Assembly: GCA_018262855.1 (NCBI GenBank)
Contig: JADFDO010000002.1
Location: 112,801 to 176,800, forward strand
Length of the DNA: 64,000 nucleotides
Source: Methanolinea sp.
GTDB taxonomy: Archaea; Halobacteriota; Methanomicrobia; Methanomicrobiales; Methanospirillaceae
Direction: 5' to 3'
Part shown: positions 1-6,663 of the stretch, in pieces
Layout of the letters: each line of letters begins with the position of its first letter
Numbering within the stretch: the stretch's first letter is position 1
The notes under the pieces: model-generated
Told to the model about the DNA's origin: nothing
Database searches by the model: none
The model's input: the letters and a program-made list of their open reading frames with translations, nothing else
Translations under genes and position numbers: made by a program

Positions 1-116
1 AGTGAAGACCCGCGCCCGGTCATCACCTGGGCAAGCTCCATATTCCCCACATCATCGGCCTCAACGGTGATGACATCGCCTGCAATCTGGGTGATTCTCG
101 AGTAGAACTTATGCAT
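1..116 (-). CDS. atpB: V/A-type ATP synthase subunit B, N-terminal fragment
   Basis: The first 38 codons of a protein starting MHKFYSRITQIAGDVITVEA are visible before the window ends. This start, and its place directly after subunit A, fit the non-catalytic nucleotide-binding subunit B of the A1/V1 head. Its ATG at 116 overlaps the end of subunit A by eight bases (ATGCATAA), so the two are translationally coupled. The rest of the gene lies outside the window. The identification rests on operon order and the short N-terminus, not on catalytic motifs. Confidence 0.8.
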   Translation of the reverse strand, partial: MHKFYSRITQIAGDVITVEADDVGNMELAQVMTGRGSS

Positions 117-1854
117 GGGACGCACTCACCGCCCTTTCATGCAGGAGTCCGCGGATCTCCTCCTCGGTATTCCTGAATTCCTCGCTCTTCCATTGCGCGG
201 AATTCCATCCCCTGAATACCTGCCGGAGCTGCTGGAAGAAATGCAGCGCTTCGTCCTTGTTTTTGAATGTGAAATTTGAATCCAGGATATGGTAGATGAA
301 TTCGAACACGTATATCTGCCGGTCTTCCGGAGTAGCCTCATCCACCGGGTCAAACGCATTCTGCTGGAGATAGACGAAATCAAAGAACTCGGCTTTGAGA
401 TATTCTATGTAATCGGGGAGGGAGGTCCCCTCTTCACCGACAACCTTCATCATCTGCGCAACGTCGTTGCCCTTGCGGAGGATCTCCTGCCCCCGCATTC
501 TCTGGATCTCATCGATGATGCTCCTGTACTTGCTCCAGCTGATCAGCGGATCGATCGCAGGATACCTCCGGGCATCGGAACGACTCCGGGACAGGCCGTG
601 GAATGCACCGACCACTTTCAGCGTTGCCTGGGTAACGGGCTCTTCAAAGTTGCCACCTGCGGGACTGACTGCTCCGCCTATGGTGACAGAGCCGGTGGCA
701 CCGTTGTGGAGCCGGACAAGACCTGCCCGCTCGTAGAATGATGCGATATGTGATTCGAGGTATGCGGGAAATGCCTCCTCCCCGGGGATCTCCTCAAGCC
801 TTCCCGACATCTCCCGCATTGCCTGTGCCCACCGGGACGTTGAATCGGCGAGGAGCAGCACGTGGAGACCCATCTGTCGGTAATACTCGGCAATCGTGAC
901 CGCGGTGTAGACACTTGATTCCCTTGCAGCGACGGGCATGGAGCTCGTGTTGCAGATAATGACCGTACGGTCGCTGAGTGGACGGTGAGTCCGGGGATCG
1001 ATCAGCGTCGGGAATGTCTTGATCGTCTCCACCACCTCTCCAGCACGTTCACCGCAGGCCGCGATCACGACCACATCGGCATCGGCATGCCGGCTGATCA
1101 GCTGCTGCAACACGGTTTTTCCAGCCCCGAAGGGACCCGGGATACAGTATGTCCCGCCCCGGGCGACCGGAAAGAGGGAGTCGATCAGCCTCATCTTGGT
1201 GACAAGTGGTTCGGTGGGCTTGAGCTTCTCTGCATATGCCCTGATCGGGATCTTTACAGGCCATGTCTGGCTGAGAAAAACCGGGTGGATAGACCCCTTT
1301 TCATCCATGAGATGGGCAACCGGCTGGCGCTTCGTGTAGACCCCTGGATTTGCCACCGAATCGACCTTGAATACCCCCTCCCAGGAGAAAGGGACCATGC
1401 ATGAATGCCGGAAGAGTTTCTCCTCCACAAAGCCGACTGCGTCTCCGGCACGGACTGTATCTCCCGGTTGCACGAGTGGGGAGAACTGCCATTCCCTGGA
1501 CTCAGGCAGTGGATCGATATAGATACCGCGTTTAAGGAAAAATCCGCATTGTTCTGCAAGTTCTGGCAGTGGGTTCTGGAGACCGTCGAATATCTGGCCG
1601 AGCATCCCCGGGCCGAGTTCGACCGAGAGGAGTTCACCGGTGAACTCGACGTGTTCCCCGACTCTCAGCCTCCCGGTATCTTCGTAAACCTGCATCTCGG
1701 CAAGGTTCCCACGGACCCTGATAATCTCAGATTTGAGACGTTCTTCTCCGTGCAGGATGAAGGCAACCTCGTTCTGCATGACAGGCGAATCAAATGCTGC
1801 AGTCACCATGTTCCCGCTTATCTTTGTGATCCGGCCTATCCGTTTCGCGGTCAT
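109..1854 (-). CDS. atpA: V/A-type ATP synthase catalytic subunit A
   Basis: This is the catalytic subunit of a rotary V/A-type ATPase, 581 residues, the usual family length. The P-loop GPFGAGKT lies at residues 240-247, followed by GERAGEV near 269 and the Walker B segment LLLADSTSRWAQA; the bulge region typical of A subunits precedes the P-loop. It sits between a DUF2764 gene, which it abuts, and subunit B, which it overlaps. The order E - DUF2764 - A - B is the one known from Treponema, Borrelia and Chlamydia V-ATPase operons rather than the usual archaeal H-I-K-E-C-F-A-B-D order, so this may be a second, bacterial-type enzyme in this archaeon. Ion specificity cannot be read without the K subunit, which is not in the window. 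Confidence 0.95.
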   Translation of the reverse strand: MTAKRIGRITKISGNMVTAAFDSPVMQNEVAFILHGEERLKSEIIRVRGNLAEMQVYEDTGRLRVGEHVEFTGELLSVELGPGMLGQIFDGLQNPLPELAEQCGFFLKRGIYIDPLPESREWQFSPLVQPGDTVRAGDAVGFVEEKLFRHSCMVPFSWEGVFKVDSVANPGVYTKRQPVAHLMDEKGSIHPVFLSQTWPVKIPIRAYAEKLKPTEPLVTKMRLIDSLFPVARGGTYCIPGPFGAGKTVLQQLISRHADADVVVIAACGERAGEVVETIKTFPTLIDPRTHRPLSDRTVIICNTSSMPVAARESSVYTAVTIAEYYRQMGLHVLLLADSTSRWAQAMREMSGRLEEIPGEEAFPAYLESHIASFYERAGLVRLHNGATGSVTIGGAVSPAGGNFEEPVTQATLKVVGAFHGLSRSRSDARRYPAIDPLISWSKYRSIIDEIQRMRGQEILRKGNDVAQMMKVVGEEGTSLPDYIEYLKAEFFDFVYLQQNAFDPVDEATPEDRQIYVFEFIYHILDSNFTFKNKDEALHFFQQLRQVFRGWNSAQWKSEEFRNTEEEIRGLLHERAVSASHA

Positions 1855-2403
1855 TTATCCCCTTGGCAGAGTGAGGACGTGTTCAAGCATGCGGCCCGCA
1901 TCAGCCTTCCCGACATTCTCCCATCGGATGAGAATCAGCAACTTGTATGCATAGGTTATCAGCAGGTCAACATCAAAATGATGCCCGGTCGCGATATGAT
2001 CGAGGGCTTTCCAGCGCTCCTCGTCGATGGCACGCTCGGCCTCAAGGAGTAACGGATTGCCCATCGCCGCGACTGCAGAGGCTGCGAGGGAAGAATCCGC
2101 GATGATTCCCCCCCGCAGGTGAGCGGCAGGGTCGGCATGAATCCTCTGTGCCCGAATCTTGACGAGCTCGTTTCTCAATGCAGTATCAAAATCCATCCAT
2201 TTTTGAAGGGTTCTCTGTCCTTTTCTGTATTCCGAATACTGCCCGGGTTCTGGCAGCGAAGAGAGGATGTAATAGTCGTTGTCCGGTATACGATGGTGAC
2301 ATATTTCGATGAACTGTTCGTACGAAAACGGCGGTTTCATCCCAAAATGGAGCATCGGGAGGCTTGATACGAGGAAGGGATAAAAATCGGCCATCGTTGT
2401 CAC
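1855..2403 (-). CDS. DUF2764 family V-ATPase-associated protein
   Basis: The 182-residue protein opens with YPFLVSSLPML and FGMKPPFSYEQF, the recognisable N-terminus of the DUF2764 family, which occurs in V-type ATPase operons of spirochaetes, chlamydiae and some archaea, between the E and A genes. It takes the position expected of the C (d-like) subunit and may act as its functional counterpart in linking head and membrane ring; that role is inference. Its ATG overlaps the end of the subunit E gene by four bases, and its stop directly precedes the start of subunit A. No membrane segments are seen. Confidence 0.8.
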   Translation of the reverse strand: MTTMADFYPFLVSSLPMLHFGMKPPFSYEQFIEICHHRIPDNDYYILSSLPEPGQYSEYRKGQRTLQKWMDFDTALRNELVKIRAQRIHADPAAHLRGGIIADSSLAASAVAAMGNPLLLEAERAIDEERWKALDHIATGHHFDVDLLITYAYKLLILIRWENVGKADAGRMLEHVLTLPRG

Positions 2404-3011
2404 TTCTTGAGCGAGTCGTCGAGGATAGCCTTCACCCTGGGCTTGAGATGCTCGCCTATGAAGTCGGCAAGGCTTTTATCCGAGAAATCATACCATGACT
2501 TCCCGCTGTCATAACTGATGATGAAACCTCCCGAGATCTCTTCGGAAGGTGTAAGGACAATCCCCTTCTTGACCGCATCCGAGAGCTTGTGAAGATAATG
2601 GCTCTCAAAGAGTTCAAGATCCTCCTTTCTTCCCAATATTTCGATCTTTCCAGCCTCGCCCTTCTCTGAACGAAGTATCATCTCAGACAGGAGCCGGGAT
2701 ATCACTTCGGGAGTGAGGGCTTTTTGGGTATCTGACATGATAATTCCCCGGAGCATGGTGTTCACTTCGTTTCTGAGCAGGAGGAGCAGATCCCTGCCAG
2801 CCTGGGTAAGCAACGCCCTCTGGCTCTCTTCCTCGCGGCGGATCCTCTCCTGGGCCGCAGCAAGAATCCTGTCTGCTTCACGTTGTGCAGTCGAGACGAT
2901 CTCTTCAGCTCTCCGGTGTGCAGCAGTCTCAATCTGACCGGCTTTCTCCTCTGCAGCCTGTATCCCCTCCTGGTTGATCTTGTCAATCAGATCCCTGATC
3001 TCTTCCGCCAA
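2400..3011 (-). CDS. atpE: V/A-type ATP synthase subunit E
   Basis: This is the peripheral-stalk subunit E, 203 residues. The first ~110 residues form a long charged helix rich in Ala, Glu and Arg (coiled coil), and the C-terminal half has the globular E-subunit pattern ending in GGFIISYDSGKSWYDFSD. It is the first gene of the operon: a purine-rich GAGGAGGG lies just before its ATG, and the next gene overlaps it by four bases. The absence of neighbouring H, C and F subunit genes fits the compact spirochaete/chlamydial-type operon. I am confident of the family, less so of the whole complex, because most of the operon is outside the window. Confidence 0.85.
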   Translation of the reverse strand: MAEEIRDLIDKINQEGIQAAEEKAGQIETAAHRRAEEIVSTAQREADRILAAAQERIRREEESQRALLTQAGRDLLLLLRNEVNTMLRGIIMSDTQKALTPEVISRLLSEMILRSEKGEAGKIEILGRKEDLELFESHYLHKLSDAVKKGIVLTPSEEISGGFIISYDSGKSWYDFSDKSLADFIGEHLKPRVKAILDDSLKK

Positions 3012-3236
3012 TGCGAGCCCTCCTCACCTCTCCCTGCTCATAGCATAAGGTGCTCTATTCTTATCAACCCGCACTCTTGCACTCGGCAAAGCCGGGTATT
3101 TGACGTGGTGATAAGGATTCAGGGAAAGGTGATATTAACCTTTGTGAAAAGCCCCAAACTCCCGCATTGGTGTTCTGCTACGATGCGCGACGACAGGGTA
3201 ATAGTGGGTCATATAACTGGGAGCCTTTGTGGAAAT
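3012..3236. other. Intergenic region before the candidate RNA
   Basis: No gene is supported here. It should hold the promoter of the ATPase operon (minus strand). A second AT-rich box, tcatataactg, lies at about 3209-3219 on the plus strand and could be an alternative promoter for the RNA that follows. Confidence 0.4.
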
Positions 3237-3241
3237 GGAAA

Positions 3242-3251
3242 TTTATTTATA
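3242..3251 (+). promoter_or_regulatory. TATA box for the three-module RNA
   Basis: TTTATTTATA preceded by a purine-rich stretch (GGAAATGGAAA) looks like an archaeal BRE plus TATA element. Initiation 24-27 bases downstream would fall near 3272, just before the short hairpin CCTCAGTGAGG that precedes the first module. Confidence 0.55.
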
Positions 3252-3271
3252 GTTCTGAAGCTATAAGGGGT

Positions 3272-3634
3272 ATGCCTCAGTGAGGAACCGACTGGGGATA
3301 CGTGCCAGGGTGACATGAATCCCTGTATCCAAACGGCTCAACGATACAGGGATGATCGAGACATCTCACCATGGGGCCGAACAAATGTTCAGGAAACATC
3401 CTGCCACGATGGCATGAATCCATGGCCCAGAACGGCGAAAAAGGCCATGGGTGATCGAGACATCCCATCGATGGGGCCGGTGAGGTATGTTCAAGGAACA
3501 TGATGCCGGGATACCAGCAACATGCATCTCAAAACGGCGAAAGAGATGCAGGTAACAAAGACGTGCTATCCTGGGGCCGAGCATGTGTGTCCGTCATGAT
3601 CCTCACGGGGCACATTGTGAGAAAGCCTTTTTTT
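3272..3634 (+). ncRNA. Candidate structured RNA with three tandem 100-nt modules
   Basis: Three copies of one fold follow each other with an exact 100-base period: GGGGCCG occurs at 3373, 3473 and 3573. Each module has an outer stem P1 (3309-3313/3366-3370; 3407-3412/3465-3470; 3509-3513/3567-3571) and an inner stem P2 (3319-3329/3343-3353; 3420-3427/3443-3450; 3523-3530/3543-3550). The stem sequences differ between copies but stay complementary, for example CCCTGTATC/GATACAGGG against CCATGGCC/GGCCATGG against GCATCTC/GAGATGC. What stays constant is unpaired: the apical loop core AACGGC, the segment GATCGAGACAT (copies 1 and 2, diverged in 3) and GGGGCCG after P1. The loop CGGC is complementary to GCCG of the trailing box in each copy, so a 4-bp pseudoknot is possible. 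A hairpin (ATGTTC/GAACAT type) separates the modules. TATA box before, hairpin plus T-run after, and no plus-strand gene for 2.5 kb suggest a free-standing RNA. I do not recognise it as a known family. Confidence 0.65.
3602..3634 (+). terminator. Hairpin plus T-run ending the three-module RNA
   Basis: CTCAC (3602-3606) pairs with GTGAG (3617-3621) around a 10-base loop and is followed by AAAGCC and seven T (3628-3634). This is a good intrinsic terminator on the plus strand. Confidence 0.6.
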
Positions 3635-3639
3635 CTCCC

Positions 3640-4136
3640 GCATATTTTCCCCAATTCACGGACACCATCCGGATTACTATATACAGCTGCTCCACTGCTG
3701 GAAATGGATTTTATAAAAGAGTGATACGTGGCATCAACAGGAGGCTTCAACCCTGCCCAGCAGGGCAGGGTATCCACCATGGATTGGAACGTTCAGTCGG
3801 TGATTTAGTTGGACACTAATACACCTGCAATATCATTAAAAGCAATCATAATTAAATCTTTTGGAATCATCAGAGCCTTTGCAACTGCCTTTTTATGAAA
3901 AAAAGGCCGCAATATGCATGGGTAAGCAGTTGGGGACATGGTATGCCGAACCTGCGGCCGCGATGATCAGTGCACCTGGAGAGGAGCATGGAACTAAGAG
4001 AGCGGGGGGGAGCTATCAGGGAGCACCCATTGCTCATTCAGCGTCTCATTCAATCCCGGAAACCCTCTTTCCAGTACCTGATTGCAGCATTTTCGTCAGT
4101 TTATGAAGAATCCCCCGGCAAAACATAACCGGTTCA
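3640..4136. other. Gene-free stretch after the candidate RNA
   Basis: No gene is supported. Two AT-rich TATA-like boxes are present (ctatataca near 3680 and attttataaaag near 3710), and an inverted repeat GCCTTTTT/AAAAAGGC at 3887-3907 could act as a terminator hairpin. The short open frames here have no recognisable protein features. Confidence 0.35.
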
Positions 4137-4766
4137 TCAGGGTCTTTTCAGTGAACGAAGTCCATCCCTGAATTCATCCATGTACTCCTGCATGGAGAGG
4201 GATCCTTCGGGGAAAGGGCAATCGGGATCCCTCATGCGGTCGATGGTGGGTTTTGTGGGAAGCAGAAGATCCAGTGAGATCCCGCTCCTCGAACATGCAC
4301 GGATCATCGCCTCCCTGAAGATTCCGATACAGTATGCGGTTCTCTTCCTGTACAGATTTTTCGTTTTTTTAAGGTATCCCTCAAGGCGATACGTCTCAAT
4401 CTCAAGAAAATCTTCGAGAACCACCGGATCGGTGCATTTCCCTATCATGTAGTGATAGTGAGCGTAGGGGTACATCAGTTCAAGCTCTGCAGGGACTGTG
4501 CCGCACGTCCCAAAGACGACAAGGTGATATTCCGTCTCTGTGAATACCTCGCCAATCATCCTCCGGAAGAGCCGGTGGCTCGGGCTGCTGCTGTAGGGTT
4601 TTCTGAGCGCACACGGGATGAAGATAGCCAGTTCCCGGGAAGGTATGGTGTACGAGTCAAGAATGAAACGGTATGCCTCCTCGAACACGGGATTGTAGAA
4701 GGGCGGATCAGAGTGTATGACTGCGGGATCCATCTCCCGTCTGCGTGATCCTGCAACGCGTGTCAT
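4137..4766 (-). CDS. DUF5591 (archaeosine-synthase-like) domain protein
   Basis: The 209-residue protein has the motif IPCALRKPYSSSPSHR near residue 50, which matches the PC-x-KPYS-x-SxSH signature of the DUF5591 domain. That domain forms part of the archaeosine synthase ArcS (TgtA2), which converts preQ0 at tRNA position 15 to archaeosine. Here the domain stands alone, without the catalytic TGT-like part or the PUA domain. It could therefore be a split ArcS component or a paralogue with another substrate. FGTCGTVPAELE in the middle is also typical of the domain. No operon partner is apparent. Confidence 0.65.
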   Translation of the reverse strand: MTRVAGSRRREMDPAVIHSDPPFYNPVFEEAYRFILDSYTIPSRELAIFIPCALRKPYSSSPSHRLFRRMIGEVFTETEYHLVVFGTCGTVPAELELMYPYAHYHYMIGKCTDPVVLEDFLEIETYRLEGYLKKTKNLYRKRTAYCIGIFREAMIRACSRSGISLDLLLPTKPTIDRMRDPDCPFPEGSLSMQEYMDEFRDGLRSLKRP

Positions 4767-4870
4767 GATATTGTGGATTGAAATGAATCAGGCTGTGTCC
4801 CATGGGGTGAAGAGCAGGGGGACGGAAGTCTTATTCTTGCGACTGCGACTCACTCCACAGCCGATCCCTG

Positions 4871-5239
4871 CTACTGGTTTTTGATAAATCCTTTCTGGAT
4901 GAGATCGGACAGCCAGTTGTCCAGGAAGCTGGAGAGCTCGTTTTTGGCTTTCAGATCGACTTTTCCGGGTGCAGGATACACCACTCGCCGCTCTTCAAGG
5001 ACCTGGAATGTAAGGGGTTCTGCGGTCTTATTCTGGTGATCGACCCGGATCTCCATGTCCGGATCAGCATACATCACCCCATCTTCCATGGGATTCTGGG
5101 ACAGTGCAAAGATATCATCCGAGAGCCGGTCGATACAGAGCGGAACATGGGGTGGTTTCTCGATCACCACGTACTGGCGGACCTCAAACACGCCTATTTT
5201 TGCCATTTTCTCGTATATTGAATGGTATACATCCTGCAT
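4871..5239 (-). CDS. Conserved small protein of unknown function
   Basis: 122 residues, acidic and soluble, starting MQDVYHSIYEKMAKIGVFEV. The segment PLCIDRLSDDIFALSQNP followed by DPDMEIRVD looks like a conserved core, and the C-terminal third is an amphipathic helix (LSSFLDNWLSDLIQKGF). It resembles in pattern the short DUF1249/DUF6908-type proteins with a DPDM-type motif, but I cannot assign it firmly. The gene stands alone between the DUF5591 and mntP genes, all read leftward. Confidence 0.65.
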   Translation of the reverse strand: MQDVYHSIYEKMAKIGVFEVRQYVVIEKPPHVPLCIDRLSDDIFALSQNPMEDGVMYADPDMEIRVDHQNKTAEPLTFQVLEERRVVYPAPGKVDLKAKNELSSFLDNWLSDLIQKGFIKNQ

Positions 5240-5388
5240 GGTCTACCTATCCTCTCATCCAGTAATTGAGAGAAGTGGCTTGATAAAGATTGTCCAGTAT
5301 GTGATTCTCACACCGGGGTGATTGTATCCAAAATTGTTCAGGTTTATCCGCCAGGGTTGCCACAATCGGAGAGTCCCGGAATGCATCA

Positions 5389-5952
5389 TCAGAGCAGGGC
5401 CATGTGCTCAAGGAGGATCTTCAACCCGATACCGATGAGGATTGCTCCCCCCAGTATCTCGAAATTCTTGCCAAACCGCTCGCTCATAAAACCGCCAAGC
5501 ATGGCCCCGGAACATGCAAACAGGAAGGAGATGACTCCTGCCACGAGCGCGACCAGAAGGATATTGCCTGCGAGCAACCCCAGCGATAATCCCACCCCGA
5601 GTGAATCGATACTCGTCGCTGTGGCAAGGATCAGGATGCTGGAGAGTGAAAAGTAATCCCGTTTTTCGCGGTCAGGATCCGCCCGTATACCCTCGTAGAT
5701 CATCTTCGCACCGATAAGGGCAAGAATAATAAACGCGATCCAGTGGTCTATACCTGAAATCGCCCCGATGAGGGTTGATCCAGCCCCCCACCCGAGAAGC
5801 ATCATTCCTGCCTGGAAAACTCCAAAGGAGATGCCAAGAATCACGGCAAGGCGAATCTTTTGTGAGGGATTTGAGGTAGCCGCCGCCAGTGACACGGCGA
5901 GGCAGTCCATGGCAAGTGAAATGCCTATAAGGATGATGAGAAGAAGATCCAT
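5389..5952 (-). CDS. mntP: Manganese efflux pump MntP
   Basis: 187 residues with six predicted membrane helices and the two conserved acidic signatures of the MntP family: GISLAMDCLAVSLAAA near residue 10 and ATATSIDSLGVGLSLG near residue 113. These carry the membrane-buried aspartates needed for Mn(II) export. The length equals that of the bacterial protein. No yybP-ykoY-type leader is evident in the 230 bases upstream. Confidence 0.9.
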   Translation of the reverse strand: MDLLLIILIGISLAMDCLAVSLAAATSNPSQKIRLAVILGISFGVFQAGMMLLGWGAGSTLIGAISGIDHWIAFIILALIGAKMIYEGIRADPDREKRDYFSLSSILILATATSIDSLGVGLSLGLLAGNILLVALVAGVISFLFACSGAMLGGFMSERFGKNFEILGGAILIGIGLKILLEHMALL

Positions 5953-6143
5953 TCGTCATTCATTATGGAGAGTGCACGCTATAAAAAAGGAGATGGCAAT
6001 GCCGGTATCCGCCATGAGGATTGTTCTGCACCATACGATACCCTGCTGGTGAAGGGATTGGGAGATACACAAATGCCCTTGCATTTTTTTCGAGATCCGT
6101 GCTTCATTCTCCGACATCGCAGGTTATTCAGGAGAACCAGTTG

Positions 6144-6152
6144 GATATATAC
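6144..6152 (+). promoter_or_regulatory. TATA box for the small secreted protein
   Basis: GATATATAC lies about 37 bases before the ATG at 6185, so transcription should start some 10 bases before the start codon. Confidence 0.45.
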
Positions 6153-6184
6153 CCATTATAAGCACAGCTTGGGCAATCCTGATC

Positions 6185-6415
6185 ATGAAAATGAGGGCAT
6201 TCTGCATATTCGCAGTACTGCTGGCACTTGTATTGATTATCAGCCCGGCGGTTGCTGCACCTGATAGTACCCAACTCCAGGGAATCAAGTCTCCCAGAAT
6301 GAAAATTTTTACCCCGCACGCGGATGAAAAAACACCCAACACCGCACTTCTCACTGCAGTGGTGGCCAGGGCCTATGGATCTCACTACAATGGGTACATC
6401 CGGTGCTTCCTCTGA
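6185..6415 (+). CDS. Small secreted protein of unknown function
   Basis: The 76-residue product has an N-terminal signal peptide (MKMRAFCIFAVLLALVLIIS, cleavage after AVAA near residue 24). The mature part of about 50 residues is basic and has no motif that I recognise. The TATA box close upstream and the clear signal peptide make a real gene likely, although the protein is short and orphan-like. Confidence 0.55.
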   Translation: MKMRAFCIFAVLLALVLIISPAVAAPDSTQLQGIKSPRMKIFTPHADEKTPNTALLTAVVARAYGSHYNGYIRCFL

Positions 6416-6663
6416 AGAATACCTGATATTATTTTTCAATCTGGTGAGCTGTAATTCCCGGAATCACACCCGGGCAAGACCGTAGATACTCTGAGTTCGC
6501 GTGGGATTCGTGGTCGCGGTCAGCATGGTATACCAATGCTTCCCCGAACTGATTTTTTAGGTTCAAAAGACGGTTGTTTCGGGCTTCTTTTTCCTCTCGC
6601 ACCATTGCACAACTGTTATAGCATGGGATAACTCCATGTTACAGAGTAGCATGGTACGGAGGG

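Noticed and set aside
289..741. 150-codon open frame on the plus strand
   Set aside because: Antisense to the ATPase A subunit gene; no protein features.
3319..3550. Guanidine-II (mini-ykkC) riboswitch, because of ACGG in the loops
   Set aside because: That class has hairpins with ACGR tetraloops; here the loops have 12-15 bases, and there is an outer stem and a trailing GGGGCCG box.
3277..3584. Overlapping short open frames on both strands with internally repeated peptides
   Set aside because: They run across the 100-nt RNA modules and only mirror the DNA repeat; stem changes are compensatory at RNA level and not codon-conservative.
3301..3600. CRISPR array
   Set aside because: The repeat unit is 100 bases with imperfect copies and no unique spacers; no cas genes are near.
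3301..3600. H/ACA guide RNA with three hairpins
   Set aside because: No K-turn motif in the apical loops and no ACA at the right distance; internal loops are conserved between modules instead of being target-specific.
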